From an uncultured Bacteroidales bacterium (GTDB lineage: Bacteria; Bacteroidota; Bacteroidia; Bacteroidales; Paludibacteraceae), in assembly GCA_934728255.1 (NCBI GenBank), contig CAKVEC010000010.1, positions 30,929 to 94,928 of the forward strand: 64,000 bases of DNA, given 5' to 3'. Both the position numbers and the translations under genes were made by a program. The notes below the pieces were generated by a model that ran no database searches, was not told where the DNA came from, and saw nothing but the letters and a program-made list of their open reading frames with translations. This document shows positions 1-8,200 of the stretch, one piece after another. Numbering within the stretch: the first letter of the stretch is position 1; each line of letters starts with the position of its first letter.

Positions 1-875
1 TTGCCGTACATCAGTGATTCGCAGGTCTTCACTTTCATTCCGCTGCCCGAGAAAATAGGCAGTATCATCAGGTCTGCCTCTTGCAGGTACGGGCACAAGT
101 CGGGTGCATCACTGATGACCTCAATATCTTTCAGTTGCGGTGCTTCTTCTTTCAGCCGCGCCATATCTTTTCCCACAACCTGCATGCGTATGTCCACGTG
201 CGGCAGCACATTCTCCACAAACCATAGAATACCCTCGTTGTTGGGCGGGAAATACGACCCGAGGAACAGGCATAACGGTTGCTTGCGGGTGAGCGTTGTT
301 GTGTCGACTGGTTGTTCTGTGAGTTTGTCTTCTAATGCAATCGGCACCAATACATCGGCTTTGCGTCCGTAGCGTTGCTCTATCAGTTGGGCGTCCCGCT
401 CGTTGAGTACGATAATCTTGTCGGAATACCGGCAGGCATACCGGTCGTTTACGTCTGCGGTGTGTATGATGACACTGCGCCCCGGAATATGGGGCAGTTT
501 GGCATCGAAATACAGATATTCCACATTATGAAAGTGGGTAATAATCTGCCCTTTATATTCCGATTGTTTGAGTCGCTTGGCGATGATACCGAATACACTG
601 CGGTCGATAAACACACAATCATACGCTTGTGCCAAGCGCACAATTTCCCGTACCCGCCGTGGCGACAAGCCGTAGTAGTAGCCGAACAGGAAACAGAACA
701 CCCCGCGGATATATCCCCACAGTGTTTTGCGTTTGTATTCGTCGTGAATGTAGTAGGACTCGACATTATCAGTCCCTACCACGTTACCCACCATTTGGTA
801 GTTGCGCAGGCTGCATTGTCCACCCCCCTCGAGAATCCCTTTGGAGCGTTTGTACCATATAAAAAGAACACGCAT
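1..875 (-). CDS. Glycosyltransferase family 1/4 (C-terminus off the window edge)
   Basis: The frame opens at ATG 875-873 and stays open for 291 codons to the window edge, so the C-terminus is missing. It probably adds a sugar in surface-polysaccharide or LPS assembly at the cytoplasmic face. The C-terminal half shows the GT-B pattern: a LFLGSYFPPNNEGILWFV segment, then GSGMKVKTCESLMYG, which matches the G-G-x(5)-K-x(2)-E nucleotide-sugar binding motif of GT4 enzymes. It is the last visible gene of the minus-strand operon and starts 6 bp after the stop of the next GT2 gene. The donor and acceptor cannot be told. Confidence 0.85.
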   Translation of the reverse strand, partial: MRVLFIWYKRSKGILEGGGQCSLRNYQMVGNVVGTDNVESYYIHDEYKRKTLWGYIRGVFCFLFGYYYGLSPRRVREIVRLAQAYDCVFIDRSVFGIIAKRLKQSEYKGQIITHFHNVEYLYFDAKLPHIPGRSVIIHTADVNDRYACRYSDKIIVLNERDAQLIEQRYGRKADVLVPIALEDKLTEQPVDTTTLTRKQPLCLFLGSYFPPNNEGILWFVENVLPHVDIRMQVVGKDMARLKEEAPQLKDIEVISDAPDLCPYLQEADLMILPIFSGSGMKVKTCESLMYG

Positions 876-881
876 ATTAGA

Positions 882-1700
882 TCATTTGATTCGTATCAAT
901 AAAGAAAGTTTATATATCCATCTATGCGGGAATATCTTGCACAATGCGTTATATATTTTTCTGAATGCAATATCTCTGTGCATTTGCTTCTTCCACATAG
1001 CATACGTTTGTTCGGCTTGTTTAGGTGCAACGCCGTTTTTAAGCAGAGCCGTTTTGCTTTCATTCAAACTATTAAGGCGCTGCTTGTTGGTTGCTCCTCC
1101 AACTCTAAAATTGCTCAACACTTGTGGAATATGATAAAATGCTACACCGGCGTTTCTACACCGGATGGCAAAATCGTAGTCTGCCGCCAAGCGAAATGAA
1201 GTGTCATACAGACCTACTTGTTGATATATGTCTTTTCTTACAAAAAAAGTAGGGTGAAATAGTCCGAAGCCTTTATCCAATTGGGCTAAATCGCTGTCAG
1301 CACTCTTTTGCTTGAACAGACTGCCATCTTCATTCAACATATTGATGTTGCCGTGAAATATCCCGATATCAGGATGTTGCCTGTAGGCATCCACTATAGT
1401 CTGTATAGTATAAGGAGCATAGAAATCGCTGGCATTAACCATACCGATGAGTTCACCATGTGTGTGCCGGATCCCTTTGTTCATAGCATCATAAATGCCA
1501 TTATCTTTTTCGCTTATCCAATAGGATAAACGATTGGCATAACGTCGGATAATATCAATTGTTCTATCGGTACTTCCACCATCAATAATGATGTATTCAA
1601 CGTTCCGGTATGTTTGCGCAAGCACACTTTGGATAGTTTGTTCTATATACTTTTCGGCGTTAAAAGTAACAGTAACGATAGATACTAAAGGATCAGTCAT
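882..1700 (-). CDS. Glycosyltransferase family 2
   Basis: A 272-residue GT-A glycosyltransferase. The N-terminus has the GT2 start (VSIVTVTFNAEKYIEQT), the DGGSTD motif at residues 40-45, and a NASD motif at 89-92 where the metal-binding DxD usually lies. The FHPTFFVRKDIYQQVGLYD segment is typical of WcaA-like enzymes. Its ATG overlaps the stop of the upstream gene by 4 bp (ATGA), so the two are translationally coupled. The region is more AT-rich than the ispD and kdsC genes upstream in the same operon, as is common for exchanged glycan genes. Substrate unknown. Confidence 0.88.
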   Translation of the reverse strand: MTDPLVSIVTVTFNAEKYIEQTIQSVLAQTYRNVEYIIIDGGSTDRTIDIIRRYANRLSYWISEKDNGIYDAMNKGIRHTHGELIGMVNASDFYAPYTIQTIVDAYRQHPDIGIFHGNINMLNEDGSLFKQKSADSDLAQLDKGFGLFHPTFFVRKDIYQQVGLYDTSFRLAADYDFAIRCRNAGVAFYHIPQVLSNFRVGGATNKQRLNSLNESKTALLKNGVAPKQAEQTYAMWKKQMHRDIAFRKIYNALCKIFPHRWIYKLSLLIRIK

Positions 1701-2689
1701 AACACGAATATGTTTTTTAGAATACGTAATAAGATATTTTTAGGAGGTGTCAAGTGTGTATTATAGATTAGTTTATATGTATGCAAAGCCGATTGCACCA
1801 ACGGATAATTTTTAATAAGATGTAGTTTTTTAACGCTGTTGCATAGTCCGTTTACCCGAATTTCTTTTTTCAATGAACCGTACATAAAAATGGCAATACA
1901 TTCTGTATAAGGAATGATATTTTGTTCTACAACCTTTTTGTTTTTCTCTAATAGCAAATCTGTTTCTCCCATTTTTTCAAGCATAGCCAATATGTTTTCC
2001 ATTTTGCGGTAAGTGTAACTCCCATTGGTGTGCTCTGTTTTATGCATATACAAATGCCTCTGTACTAATGGATATGTTTCTATTCCATATTGTATTCCAC
2101 AAGCAAAGACCATTGTATTAAAGAGCCGATCCTCTATGGCTACATATCGCGTATCAACAAATGTGATAGCATTTTTCTGCAAAAAATCACGTTGGTATAT
2201 ATATGTCCAGACGGAAGGGCTATACAACTCTGACTTCCCTGAAAAAACTGATAAATATGCCTCCTGTGTATAACAACATAAACTGTTGGACAATTCCGGC
2301 ATCTCAATATACGTATCGTACGAACCCACAAAAGGTACTTGTGCTTTCTGTGCTTCACAGACCATAGTTTCCAGAAAATCCGCTACCATAGTGTCATCAT
2401 CATCGCAAAAAGCAACATATTCACCACTTGCTGCTTTTAGACCGATATTACGACTATTTCCAATGTGCTGATTATGTGCATTTTCTATAATTTGTATGCG
2501 TGAATCCTGTTGTGCATATTGTTTGGCTATTTTGTCGCTGCCATCAGTAGGGCAGTCGAGCACGCAAATAATTTCGATATTGCGCAGTGTCTGTGCCAAT
2601 ACGGAATTGAGACAGTCGTTCAAACTGTCTCCTGCATTATAAACAGGTATAATAACACTGACGGTAGGTATAATCTCTGTTGTCATCAA
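1697..2689 (-). CDS. Glycosyltransferase family 2
   Basis: A 330-residue GT2 protein. Visible motifs are VSVIIPVYNAGDSLNDCL near the start, LDCPTDGSD at about 44-52 in the place of the usual D-G-S-T-D, NSRNIGL at 78-84, and an acidic FCDDDD metal site at 94-99. The C-terminal 100 residues carry no motif I recognise. Both ends overlap neighbours by 4 bp. It probably transfers one sugar of the glycan made by this operon. Donor specificity cannot be read from the sequence. Confidence 0.87.
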   Translation of the reverse strand: MMTTEIIPTVSVIIPVYNAGDSLNDCLNSVLAQTLRNIEIICVLDCPTDGSDKIAKQYAQQDSRIQIIENAHNQHIGNSRNIGLKAASGEYVAFCDDDDTMVADFLETMVCEAQKAQVPFVGSYDTYIEMPELSNSLCCYTQEAYLSVFSGKSELYSPSVWTYIYQRDFLQKNAITFVDTRYVAIEDRLFNTMVFACGIQYGIETYPLVQRHLYMHKTEHTNGSYTYRKMENILAMLEKMGETDLLLEKNKKVVEQNIIPYTECIAIFMYGSLKKEIRVNGLCNSVKKLHLIKNYPLVQSALHTYKLIYNTHLTPPKNILLRILKNIFVL

Positions 2690-3846
2690 AGATGGAATTT
2701 TTGTTTTAATTTACGTGTGTACTCCCAAAGAGTACTTTTGAGAACTCTCCAGCCGATAATATATCGGATTGCATGCGAGAAGCCTTTGCGTGCCACCAGT
2801 TTCCTGAACAATTTTCTGCTTTTTGGGCTAGGTGTGCTCTTACGCAAAGAATAGGGGTATGATAGTCGTTCTGAATATGGGCGTTCTTCTGCTATAATCG
2901 TCGGGTAGGCTTGTTGTATTTGCGAGAAAAATGATTCCCCTTCAGGTGTATTGAGAAGAACTGCAGATACATTATCGGCAGGATGGAGGAACGGTTTTTC
3001 CGTTCCTAATCCGATGAAATCGCCTAATGTAATATCAGCTATTCGCTCCGGACGTGCATAGCGGCAAGTATAACAATTTTCGCGCAGAGATACTCCGAAT
3101 AGGAAACCTGCGAAATAGTAATCGCGTCGTCCTGATAGATTTAGCAACAGTTGATGTTTATCCCATAATGTAGTTCTAAAATTATGTCCCTCATTGTCTC
3201 GGAAACGAACATCTGTTATATTTTGCAGGCGGTGTGCACCTTTGATCCTACGAAACTCTTCTTGAAAATAGCGAACAGGACTGACACCGTGACACATCAA
3301 ATCTACTGTCAACAGGTTGGAATAGTCTTTTCCTAAATAGGTCAACAAACCTGCTACTTGGCATGGAGTGGATAAATAAACCACTTGTTTGTCATTATTA
3401 AGCAAGTGCCTGATTTTACGAAATGTATTGTCTCCGACCTTGCTTTGTATATACTTGGAACCTTGATATACAGAAGTATCCTTTCCTTTTGTTGCGAAAG
3501 TTTGAATTGGAGTAAAATCGGTATCATATTCCGTACTTACGAATATACCTTCCCTAACGTTGATGGTAAAGTCAGCGATTTTTTTTCCGATACCTCCGGA
3601 GGCGGATTTTGCTCTCTCTGCATGGTTCTTATTCCAGGCAGCCAAGCACTTTATAGGGTAGGTGAACGGCAGAGTATGATTATAGGGGCATGCTTTTTTG
3701 CACATACCGCACTCGACGCAGCGAGTAGAATCAATATGCGGATGCCATTCGCCAAAAGTATCTTCGGTCATCGTAATACAACCAATGGTACATGCGTTGA
3801 CGCACGCAAAGCATCCCGTACAATATTCTGTAGGACAGATAGTCAT
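2686..3846 (-). CDS. Fe-S protein of the F420 hydrogenase/dehydrogenase beta-subunit family, glycan cluster type
   Basis: A 386-residue protein. It starts with two 4Fe-4S ferredoxin clusters (C9, C12, C15, C19 and C43, C46, C49, C53), followed by the FrhB-type N and C domains (STPCQVAGLLTYLG, DLMCHGVSPVRYF, ENCYTCRYARPERIADITLGD). Members of this family commonly sit beside polysaccharide pyruvyl transferases in Bacteroidales surface-glycan loci, exactly as here. The redox reaction is not established for these glycan-cluster forms. I infer a reductive modification of a sugar or of the pyruvyl group. Its start overlaps nothing upstream (1 bp gap), and its stop overlaps the next GT by 4 bp. Confidence 0.85.
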   Translation of the reverse strand: MTICPTEYCTGCFACVNACTIGCITMTEDTFGEWHPHIDSTRCVECGMCKKACPYNHTLPFTYPIKCLAAWNKNHAERAKSASGGIGKKIADFTINVREGIFVSTEYDTDFTPIQTFATKGKDTSVYQGSKYIQSKVGDNTFRKIRHLLNNDKQVVYLSTPCQVAGLLTYLGKDYSNLLTVDLMCHGVSPVRYFQEEFRRIKGAHRLQNITDVRFRDNEGHNFRTTLWDKHQLLLNLSGRRDYYFAGFLFGVSLRENCYTCRYARPERIADITLGDFIGLGTEKPFLHPADNVSAVLLNTPEGESFFSQIQQAYPTIIAEERPYSERLSYPYSLRKSTPSPKSRKLFRKLVARKGFSHAIRYIIGWRVLKSTLWEYTRKLKQKFHL

Positions 3847-3847
3847 T

Positions 3848-4948
3848 TTAGTGTTCTATTGAGTCTATAAGATAGCGTATGCCGTTTTTCCGCTCAGTTA
3901 TTACCCTATTGCTGATATTATCGGAATGTATGGTTTCGGTGCAGCATTCTCCGTTGTATAACCTATTGGATAATCCATGGTGCGATAGCAAGTCTGTTAT
4001 TCTCGTGTTTTGTGATTGCGGGTCGTTGTCTGCAAAACGTTTGGCAACATAAAACTCTTTACCTAAATTGATGGATAATGCCGCAGCATGAAAAGAATCT
4101 GTGCATACCAAAGTTGCACCTAATAACAAAGATACAAACTCGTATGGTCCAGCCTCTTTGTATATCAAATCGCTATTTGTTGTATCAATGGATACGCCTG
4201 ATTCATAAGATGGTACAACCACCATTTGTTGAATATTATATGCTTGACGGATAGTTTTTATCATTTGATTATATGCCTGTGCATTGTTTTTCCCCACAAA
4301 ATAGACAAACATATATTTTTGTGGAACAGGGCGGACGAAAAAGGCTTTATGGGCAAAGTCTGTCCACTCTTCTTTAGATAGCAGGAAAGTCGGATCCGGT
4401 ACGGAAACAATATCCTTTCGCTCTAACAATGAAGATAAAACTTCAACAGAAGAATGTTCCCGTACTCCAATATGTGCAAAGCCGGAGAGATATTTTTTGA
4501 CTTTCTGCTTATATTTAGGATTGACCTGCGAGGTTCCAATGCTGGAGCCATAGGCAATCTTTTTATTGTTTGGTGCAAAATATAAAAAATAGAAAGGATC
4601 CCAAAAGAACATTGTATTCCATATCTGGTCGCTCCCTGTTACGTATACATCTGTTCTTCGGTTGATTCTATAATGCAATGGACTGATAGTGTAAAAATTC
4701 ACTATGGAGTAATCGGCTATCAATTTTTCGGATTTGGTTTTCTCTACATTACTACCGCTTTTCCCGAAAGGAAATAATTTATTGAGCATCTGTTTTATAG
4801 AGCGAACCACTCCTATTTTACGAAAAAAACAAACAGAATAGCCCAAATCCGCTATTTTATGGTATAGTGCATAGGCTTGAAGTGCAGTACCAAAATTGTC
4901 TGCTTCGAACCAAGTTACAATGGCTATTCGTTTTTTTATTTCGTTCAT
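3848..4948 (-). CDS. Polysaccharide pyruvyl transferase family protein
   Basis: A 366-residue protein of the PS_pyruv_trans family, which attaches pyruvate ketals to sugars of exported polysaccharides. The N-terminus (IAIVTWFEADNFGTALQAYAL) and the YVTGSDQIWN motif (about residues 103-112) are characteristic, as are SIGTSQ, the GVREHSSVEVL segment and TLVCTDSFHAAALSINLG near the C-terminus. The ATG overlaps the ispD stop by 4 bp. Pairing with the Fe-S protein immediately downstream is the usual arrangement for this family in Bacteroidales. Confidence 0.9.
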   Translation of the reverse strand: MNEIKKRIAIVTWFEADNFGTALQAYALYHKIADLGYSVCFFRKIGVVRSIKQMLNKLFPFGKSGSNVEKTKSEKLIADYSIVNFYTISPLHYRINRRTDVYVTGSDQIWNTMFFWDPFYFLYFAPNNKKIAYGSSIGTSQVNPKYKQKVKKYLSGFAHIGVREHSSVEVLSSLLERKDIVSVPDPTFLLSKEEWTDFAHKAFFVRPVPQKYMFVYFVGKNNAQAYNQMIKTIRQAYNIQQMVVVPSYESGVSIDTTNSDLIYKEAGPYEFVSLLLGATLVCTDSFHAAALSINLGKEFYVAKRFADNDPQSQNTRITDLLSHHGLSNRLYNGECCTETIHSDNISNRVITERKNGIRYLIDSIEH

Positions 4949-5700
4949 AAATCTTCTTTGTAGGTTATCTTGCGGTTGGCGGGGGCGCCTTGCACGATGT
5001 GGATGGGGACATCGGGCAAATAGCGGTGGACGATACCGCAGTCGTCAGTGGCTTGCAGGTGCGGGTCTTGCTGGGCTCGGCGGTAGGCTGCGGCTATGGT
5101 CTCCAATCGGAACGCCTGCGGCGTCTGGGCGCACATCAGGCTGGCACGCGGCGGAATGGCTTGTACCATTTTGTCCGTTCCCCTTTCCGCCACGGAATAC
5201 ATCGTATCGGTGGCGGGGATGGCTACCGTTACTGCCTCGTGAGTCTCCAATGCCTTGCAGACGTCCTCAATAATGCGTGCGCTTACAAACGGACGTGCCG
5301 CATCGTGGAGAAGGATATTTGTTATAGGATGGTTATAGGTTGGTTGGAGGATAGCCCCAACCATTCTTTGTTCGTTGTCCTTTGTTCTTTGTTCTTTGTC
5401 TTGTATTCTTCGTTCAATCTCCCGAATGGCATTGACGCTTGATTCCCAACGCTCTTTGCCGCCGGCGATGATAAACGCCACTTTCTGCCAACCGTTGCAG
5501 AGCAGCATCTCTTCAGCACAAGCAACATAATCAGGGTGCATCACGATACCAATCTCGTCAATGCACTCTGCCTGTTCAAACGCCTCGACCGCATGTTCCA
5601 GTATGCTCCGCCCGTCCGCCAGCGGCAGCAACTGTTTGGGCAGTCCGCTGCCTACGCGGCTGCCTGTCCCTCCTGCTAATATGACGGCGATGTGGGTCAT
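4945..5700 (-). CDS. ispD: 2-C-methyl-D-erythritol 4-phosphate cytidylyltransferase (IspD) with an insertion
   Basis: IspD converts MEP and CTP to CDP-methylerythritol in isoprenoid synthesis. Motifs seen are LAGGTGSRVGSGLPKQ (9-23), LLHDAARPFVS (130-140), ATDTMYSV, and TDDCGIVHRYL followed by IVQG. Between VNAIREIE and the LLHDAARP motif, where most IspDs have only a few residues, there is a hydrophilic stretch at about residues 98-127 (5320-5409) built on DKEQRTKDNEQ. It looks like a repeat that entered in frame. A related cytidylyltransferase role in a nucleotide-sugar pathway is possible given the glycan operon, but IspD fits best. Length 251 against the usual ~230. Confidence 0.85.
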   Translation of the reverse strand: MTHIAVILAGGTGSRVGSGLPKQLLPLADGRSILEHAVEAFEQAECIDEIGIVMHPDYVACAEEMLLCNGWQKVAFIIAGGKERWESSVNAIREIERRIQDKEQRTKDNEQRMVGAILQPTYNHPITNILLHDAARPFVSARIIEDVCKALETHEAVTVAIPATDTMYSVAERGTDKMVQAIPPRASLMCAQTPQAFRLETIAAAYRRAQQDPHLQATDDCGIVHRYLPDVPIHIVQGAPANRKITYKEDL

Positions 5701-6815
5701 GGTTTCCTTTGTTGTAATGTTTGATATATCATCAGCCCTTTGACTGTTAGCAAATATTTCTGACGCGGGTGTTTGGGAGAGTTTGGATACAACAAGTGAA
5801 TATAGCCCGCTTGCATAGCAGGGGTCAAACTATAATCCTCAAAATTGGCTCTATCCTTTAACCCTAACATTTGCATTAGTTCCCGTTTCGATACCTGTTG
5901 TTCGCCTATTACTTTTATTAGTCGAGAAACAGGTTCACTTAATGCAGCAAGCATATTTTCAGTGCTTGAGGGGGTGCTTGAGGGGGTACGCTGCAACTCC
6001 GAGGAAGGATTGATAAGCATGTAACGATTTTTCAGTTCGTTGTGTTCGCCAAGAAGCAAATTTCTAAAGAAACTTTCTAAAAAGAGGTAGTCATAGTCCA
6101 CCCCTTTTGTGGCATTTTTATAATTGGTGCGCACTAATGCGTTGCGGAAATACCACGAGTTGTCTGCAAAGAGGCTATTGTCAATATCAAATCCGATAGA
6201 CCGCAAATACAGAATCGTAAATACGGCAGTTGTGCGGGTATTCCCCTCGCCGAAGGTGTGTATCTGCCATAACCCCACAGTAAAACGTGCAATATGAGCA
6301 ATGATTTCGTCTTGCGATAGCCCTTTGTAACTGAAAGTTCGTTCCTGTTCGAGGTCGTATTCTATGGCAGGGCGTATATCCATATAATTCAGATAACTGA
6401 CCGTATCCCCCCGAAGCACCCATTCCTTTTTTGTTATGTTATAGTCGCGTATCCGTCCTGCAAACTTGTACACTCCGGTAAAAAGATGTTTGTGTATAGC
6501 CACATAGCCTTGCAGGGTGAAACCTACCGTGTTGCTCTCAAGCAATTCGGCAATTTTTGAGGCTACGGAATCGGCTTCAAATTGCTCATCGTCATCGGCA
6601 GTACGTGTTGTTTTTGACTGATAGTAGGAGTGTACCAATCGCTGTGCATCTTTGATACTGATATCGCCCTCTATATGCCGTTTTGCCGTATCACGGAGAT
6701 ATTGCGACGGTTTGAGTCCGTCCACATCCTGCAGACCGATGGCTATAGCCCACGCCTCCGCTTTCTCTCGCTGAGACGGCTCGCTTTGCTGTATGTAGTA
6801 GTCAAATTCGGTCAT
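5697..6815 (-). CDS. Fic family protein with C-terminal winged helix
   Basis: A 372-residue Fic-domain protein. The family usually transfers AMP from ATP to target hydroxyls. The active-site loop at residues 186-194 reads HTFGEGNTR against the consensus HxFx(D/E)GN(G/K)R, so one position is Thr. The preceding KFAGRIRDYNI and following WYFRNALV segments fit the fold. The C-terminal ~75 residues (ELMQMLGLKDRANFEDYSLTP) resemble the winged helix of stand-alone Fic regulators. A PSSTPSST tandem (coded by two 12-bp units near 5972-5995) separates the domains. It is coupled by 4 bp to ispD. Why it sits in a glycan/LPS operon is not apparent. Confidence 0.85.
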   Translation of the reverse strand: MTEFDYYIQQSEPSQREKAEAWAIAIGLQDVDGLKPSQYLRDTAKRHIEGDISIKDAQRLVHSYYQSKTTRTADDDEQFEADSVASKIAELLESNTVGFTLQGYVAIHKHLFTGVYKFAGRIRDYNITKKEWVLRGDTVSYLNYMDIRPAIEYDLEQERTFSYKGLSQDEIIAHIARFTVGLWQIHTFGEGNTRTTAVFTILYLRSIGFDIDNSLFADNSWYFRNALVRTNYKNATKGVDYDYLFLESFFRNLLLGEHNELKNRYMLINPSSELQRTPSSTPSSTENMLAALSEPVSRLIKVIGEQQVSKRELMQMLGLKDRANFEDYSLTPAMQAGYIHLLYPNSPKHPRQKYLLTVKGLMIYQTLQQRKP

Positions 6816-6825
6816 GCAATATGGG

Positions 6826-7320
6826 TCATTTGTTTGCCAGTATCATATCGCAGAGTTCGCGGATGGCACCGTCACCGCCTTTATGTGTAAGAATGATAAT
6901 ACCCTGAATATCTTTCACCTGTGGCATAGCGTTGGCGGGGCATGCGGGGGTACCAACGTGGGAAAGGAGGTCAAGGTCGTTGATGTCGTCTCCGACAAAA
7001 CAGACCTCGTTCAAGGTGATACCCAACTCGTTGCAAATCTCCTGTGCGGCTTCCAACTTGGTTTGTTTTCCTGCCATTACTTGGCTTCCGACACCCATAC
7101 GGAGGTATTCCATACCGAGTTTGCGGGCGCGGCGGGCGACTATCTCGGTGGTCTCACTGGTGAGTATGCCGCATGGAATACCTGCTTTGCGGAGCAGCAC
7201 GATACCCATACCGTCGTACACGCAGAAGCGTTTCATCTCGTCTCCGTTGGCACTGTAGTACATACCTCCGTCGGTCATGCAACCGTCGATGTCTGTCAAG
7301 AATAGTTTTACCGGTTTCAT
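6826..7320 (-). CDS. kdsC: 3-deoxy-D-manno-octulosonate 8-phosphate phosphatase
   Basis: A HAD-family (subclass III, capless) phosphatase that releases Kdo from Kdo-8-phosphate for LPS inner-core synthesis. The nucleophile motif LFLTDIDGCMTDGG lies at the N-terminus. The C-terminal EVCFVGDDINDLDLL provides the Mg-binding acidic pair, and LTSETTE is motif II. The length of 164 residues is normal. I place the start at 7320, not at the ATG at 7344, because 7342-7349 is the -7 promoter box and so cannot be coding in this transcript. It is the first gene of the operon that runs to the window edge. Confidence 0.92.
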   Translation of the reverse strand: MKPVKLFLTDIDGCMTDGGMYYSANGDEMKRFCVYDGMGIVLLRKAGIPCGILTSETTEIVARRARKLGMEYLRMGVGSQVMAGKQTKLEAAQEICNELGITLNEVCFVGDDINDLDLLSHVGTPACPANAMPQVKDIQGIIILTHKGGDGAIRELCDMILANK

Positions 7321-7341
7321 TGCGTCTGCTTTATCAATGTG

Positions 7342-7373
7342 CAAAGGTACATTTTTTTTTGCGTATGCACAAG
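7342..7373 (-). promoter_or_regulatory. Promoter of the kdsC-fic-ispD-glycan operon
   Basis: On the minus strand, CTTG at 7373-7370, a 20-bp spacer, then TACCTTTG at 7349-7342. This is the Bacteroidetes -33/-7 pattern. The spacer shares the TGTG.ATA.G..AAAAA run with the promoters at 20048 and 52970. It decides the kdsC start. Confidence 0.8.
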
Positions 7374-7603
7374 TGCGCGGGCGTTTTTGTTTGCCAAACG
7401 GGGAAAAGCATCAGCGGCGGGGGGGCGTGCTACAGGGCTTCCGCAAGCAACGCGCAGTGGGATGTCGGTTGTGCACAAGGCGGTGCTTAGCACCACCATC
7501 CACCGAAAGCGGCTGATTCTACCGGTAGTCTATGCTGAACAACCCGTTAATCACCCGATGCTGATAGTATAAAGATAAATGGAGACTCTATCCACAAAGC
7601 GAG
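7374..7603. other. Intergenic, no gene seen
   Basis: About 230 bp lie between the kdsC promoter and dtd. Short open frames exist on both strands but none has a recognisable product or a promoter. It contains a G7 tract at 7419-7425 and GC-rich sequence (CAGCGGCGG, GCGCAGTGGGATG). I see no hairpin with a U tract. Confidence 0.5.
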
Positions 7604-8053
7604 TTACCTGTTGGCAGAATCTATCAGAATGGTTACCGGTCCGTCGTTGACAAAATCCACTTGCATATCCGCACCAAAGCGACCGGTTTCGACGTGCAAC
7701 CCGTATTCGCTGCAAAGGCGGTTGTTGAAATAATCATAGAGCGGCTCCGCCTGCTCCGGGTGGGCGGCTTGGATAAACGACGGACGGTTGCCGTGGCGCA
7801 CATCGCCATAGAGTGTAAACTGGGAAATGGAAAGTATCGCGCCTCCTATGTCTTTGATACTCAAGTTCATCTTTCCTTCCGTATCCTCAAAGACACGCAG
7901 TTGCGCCACTTTCTTGGCTATATAGTCGGCATCATTCCGGGTATCCGTATGCGTAATCCCGACCAGAAGCATAAAACCGTTGTCAATATGTCCCACCGTT
8001 TCGCCGTCTATCCTGACCGTGGCATTCGTGGTACGTTGTACAATCACTCTCAT
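7604..8053 (-). CDS. dtd: D-aminoacyl-tRNA deacylase
   Basis: DTD hydrolyses D-amino acids (and glycine from tRNA-Ala) off mischarged tRNAs in the cytoplasm. The 149-residue length is standard. The two family motifs are present: SQFTLYGD (about 97-104) and the Gly-cisPro region NDGPVTI near the C-terminus, with MRVIVQRTTNATVRIDGE at the start. It is divergent from mtaB. Each has its own -33/-7 promoter in the 147 bp between them. Confidence 0.95.
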   Translation of the reverse strand: MRVIVQRTTNATVRIDGETVGHIDNGFMLLVGITHTDTRNDADYIAKKVAQLRVFEDTEGKMNLSIKDIGGAILSISQFTLYGDVRHGNRPSFIQAAHPEQAEPLYDYFNNRLCSEYGLHVETGRFGADMQVDFVNDGPVTILIDSANR

Positions 8054-8097
8054 ATCATTGTTCGTTTTTTAATAGGATGCAGCCCTAAATCCGGCTA

Positions 8098-8129
8098 CAA
8101 AATTACACACAAAAAATAATATGTACAAA
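8098..8129 (-). promoter_or_regulatory. Promoter of dtd
   Basis: On the minus strand, TTTG (8129-8126), 20 bp, TAATTTTG (8105-8098), 44 bp upstream of the dtd ATG. Confidence 0.8.
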
Positions 8130-8157
8130 TCTGCCCTGCTGTTGCCCACAGCGCAAG

Positions 8158-8189
8158 TTTGCCTATATCGAAAAAAAGCAGTACCTTTG
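8158..8189 (+). promoter_or_regulatory. Promoter of mtaB
   Basis: TTTG at 8158-8161, 20 bp, TACCTTTG at 8182-8189. It rules out the longer reading from 8159 and sets the mtaB start at 8201, with a very short leader. Confidence 0.82.
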
Positions 8190-8200
8190 CACCCCGAAAG

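Noticed and set aside
4945..5700. CDP-sugar cytidylyltransferase of the glycan pathway instead of IspD
   Set aside because: The LAGGTGSR, LLHDAARPFVS and TDDCGIV set fits IspD, and no CDP-sugar partner gene is nearby. Kept only as a remote alternative.
7339..7572. Small protein gene between kdsC and dtd
   Set aside because: Several short frames exist but none has a promoter, a conserved motif or coding-like composition.
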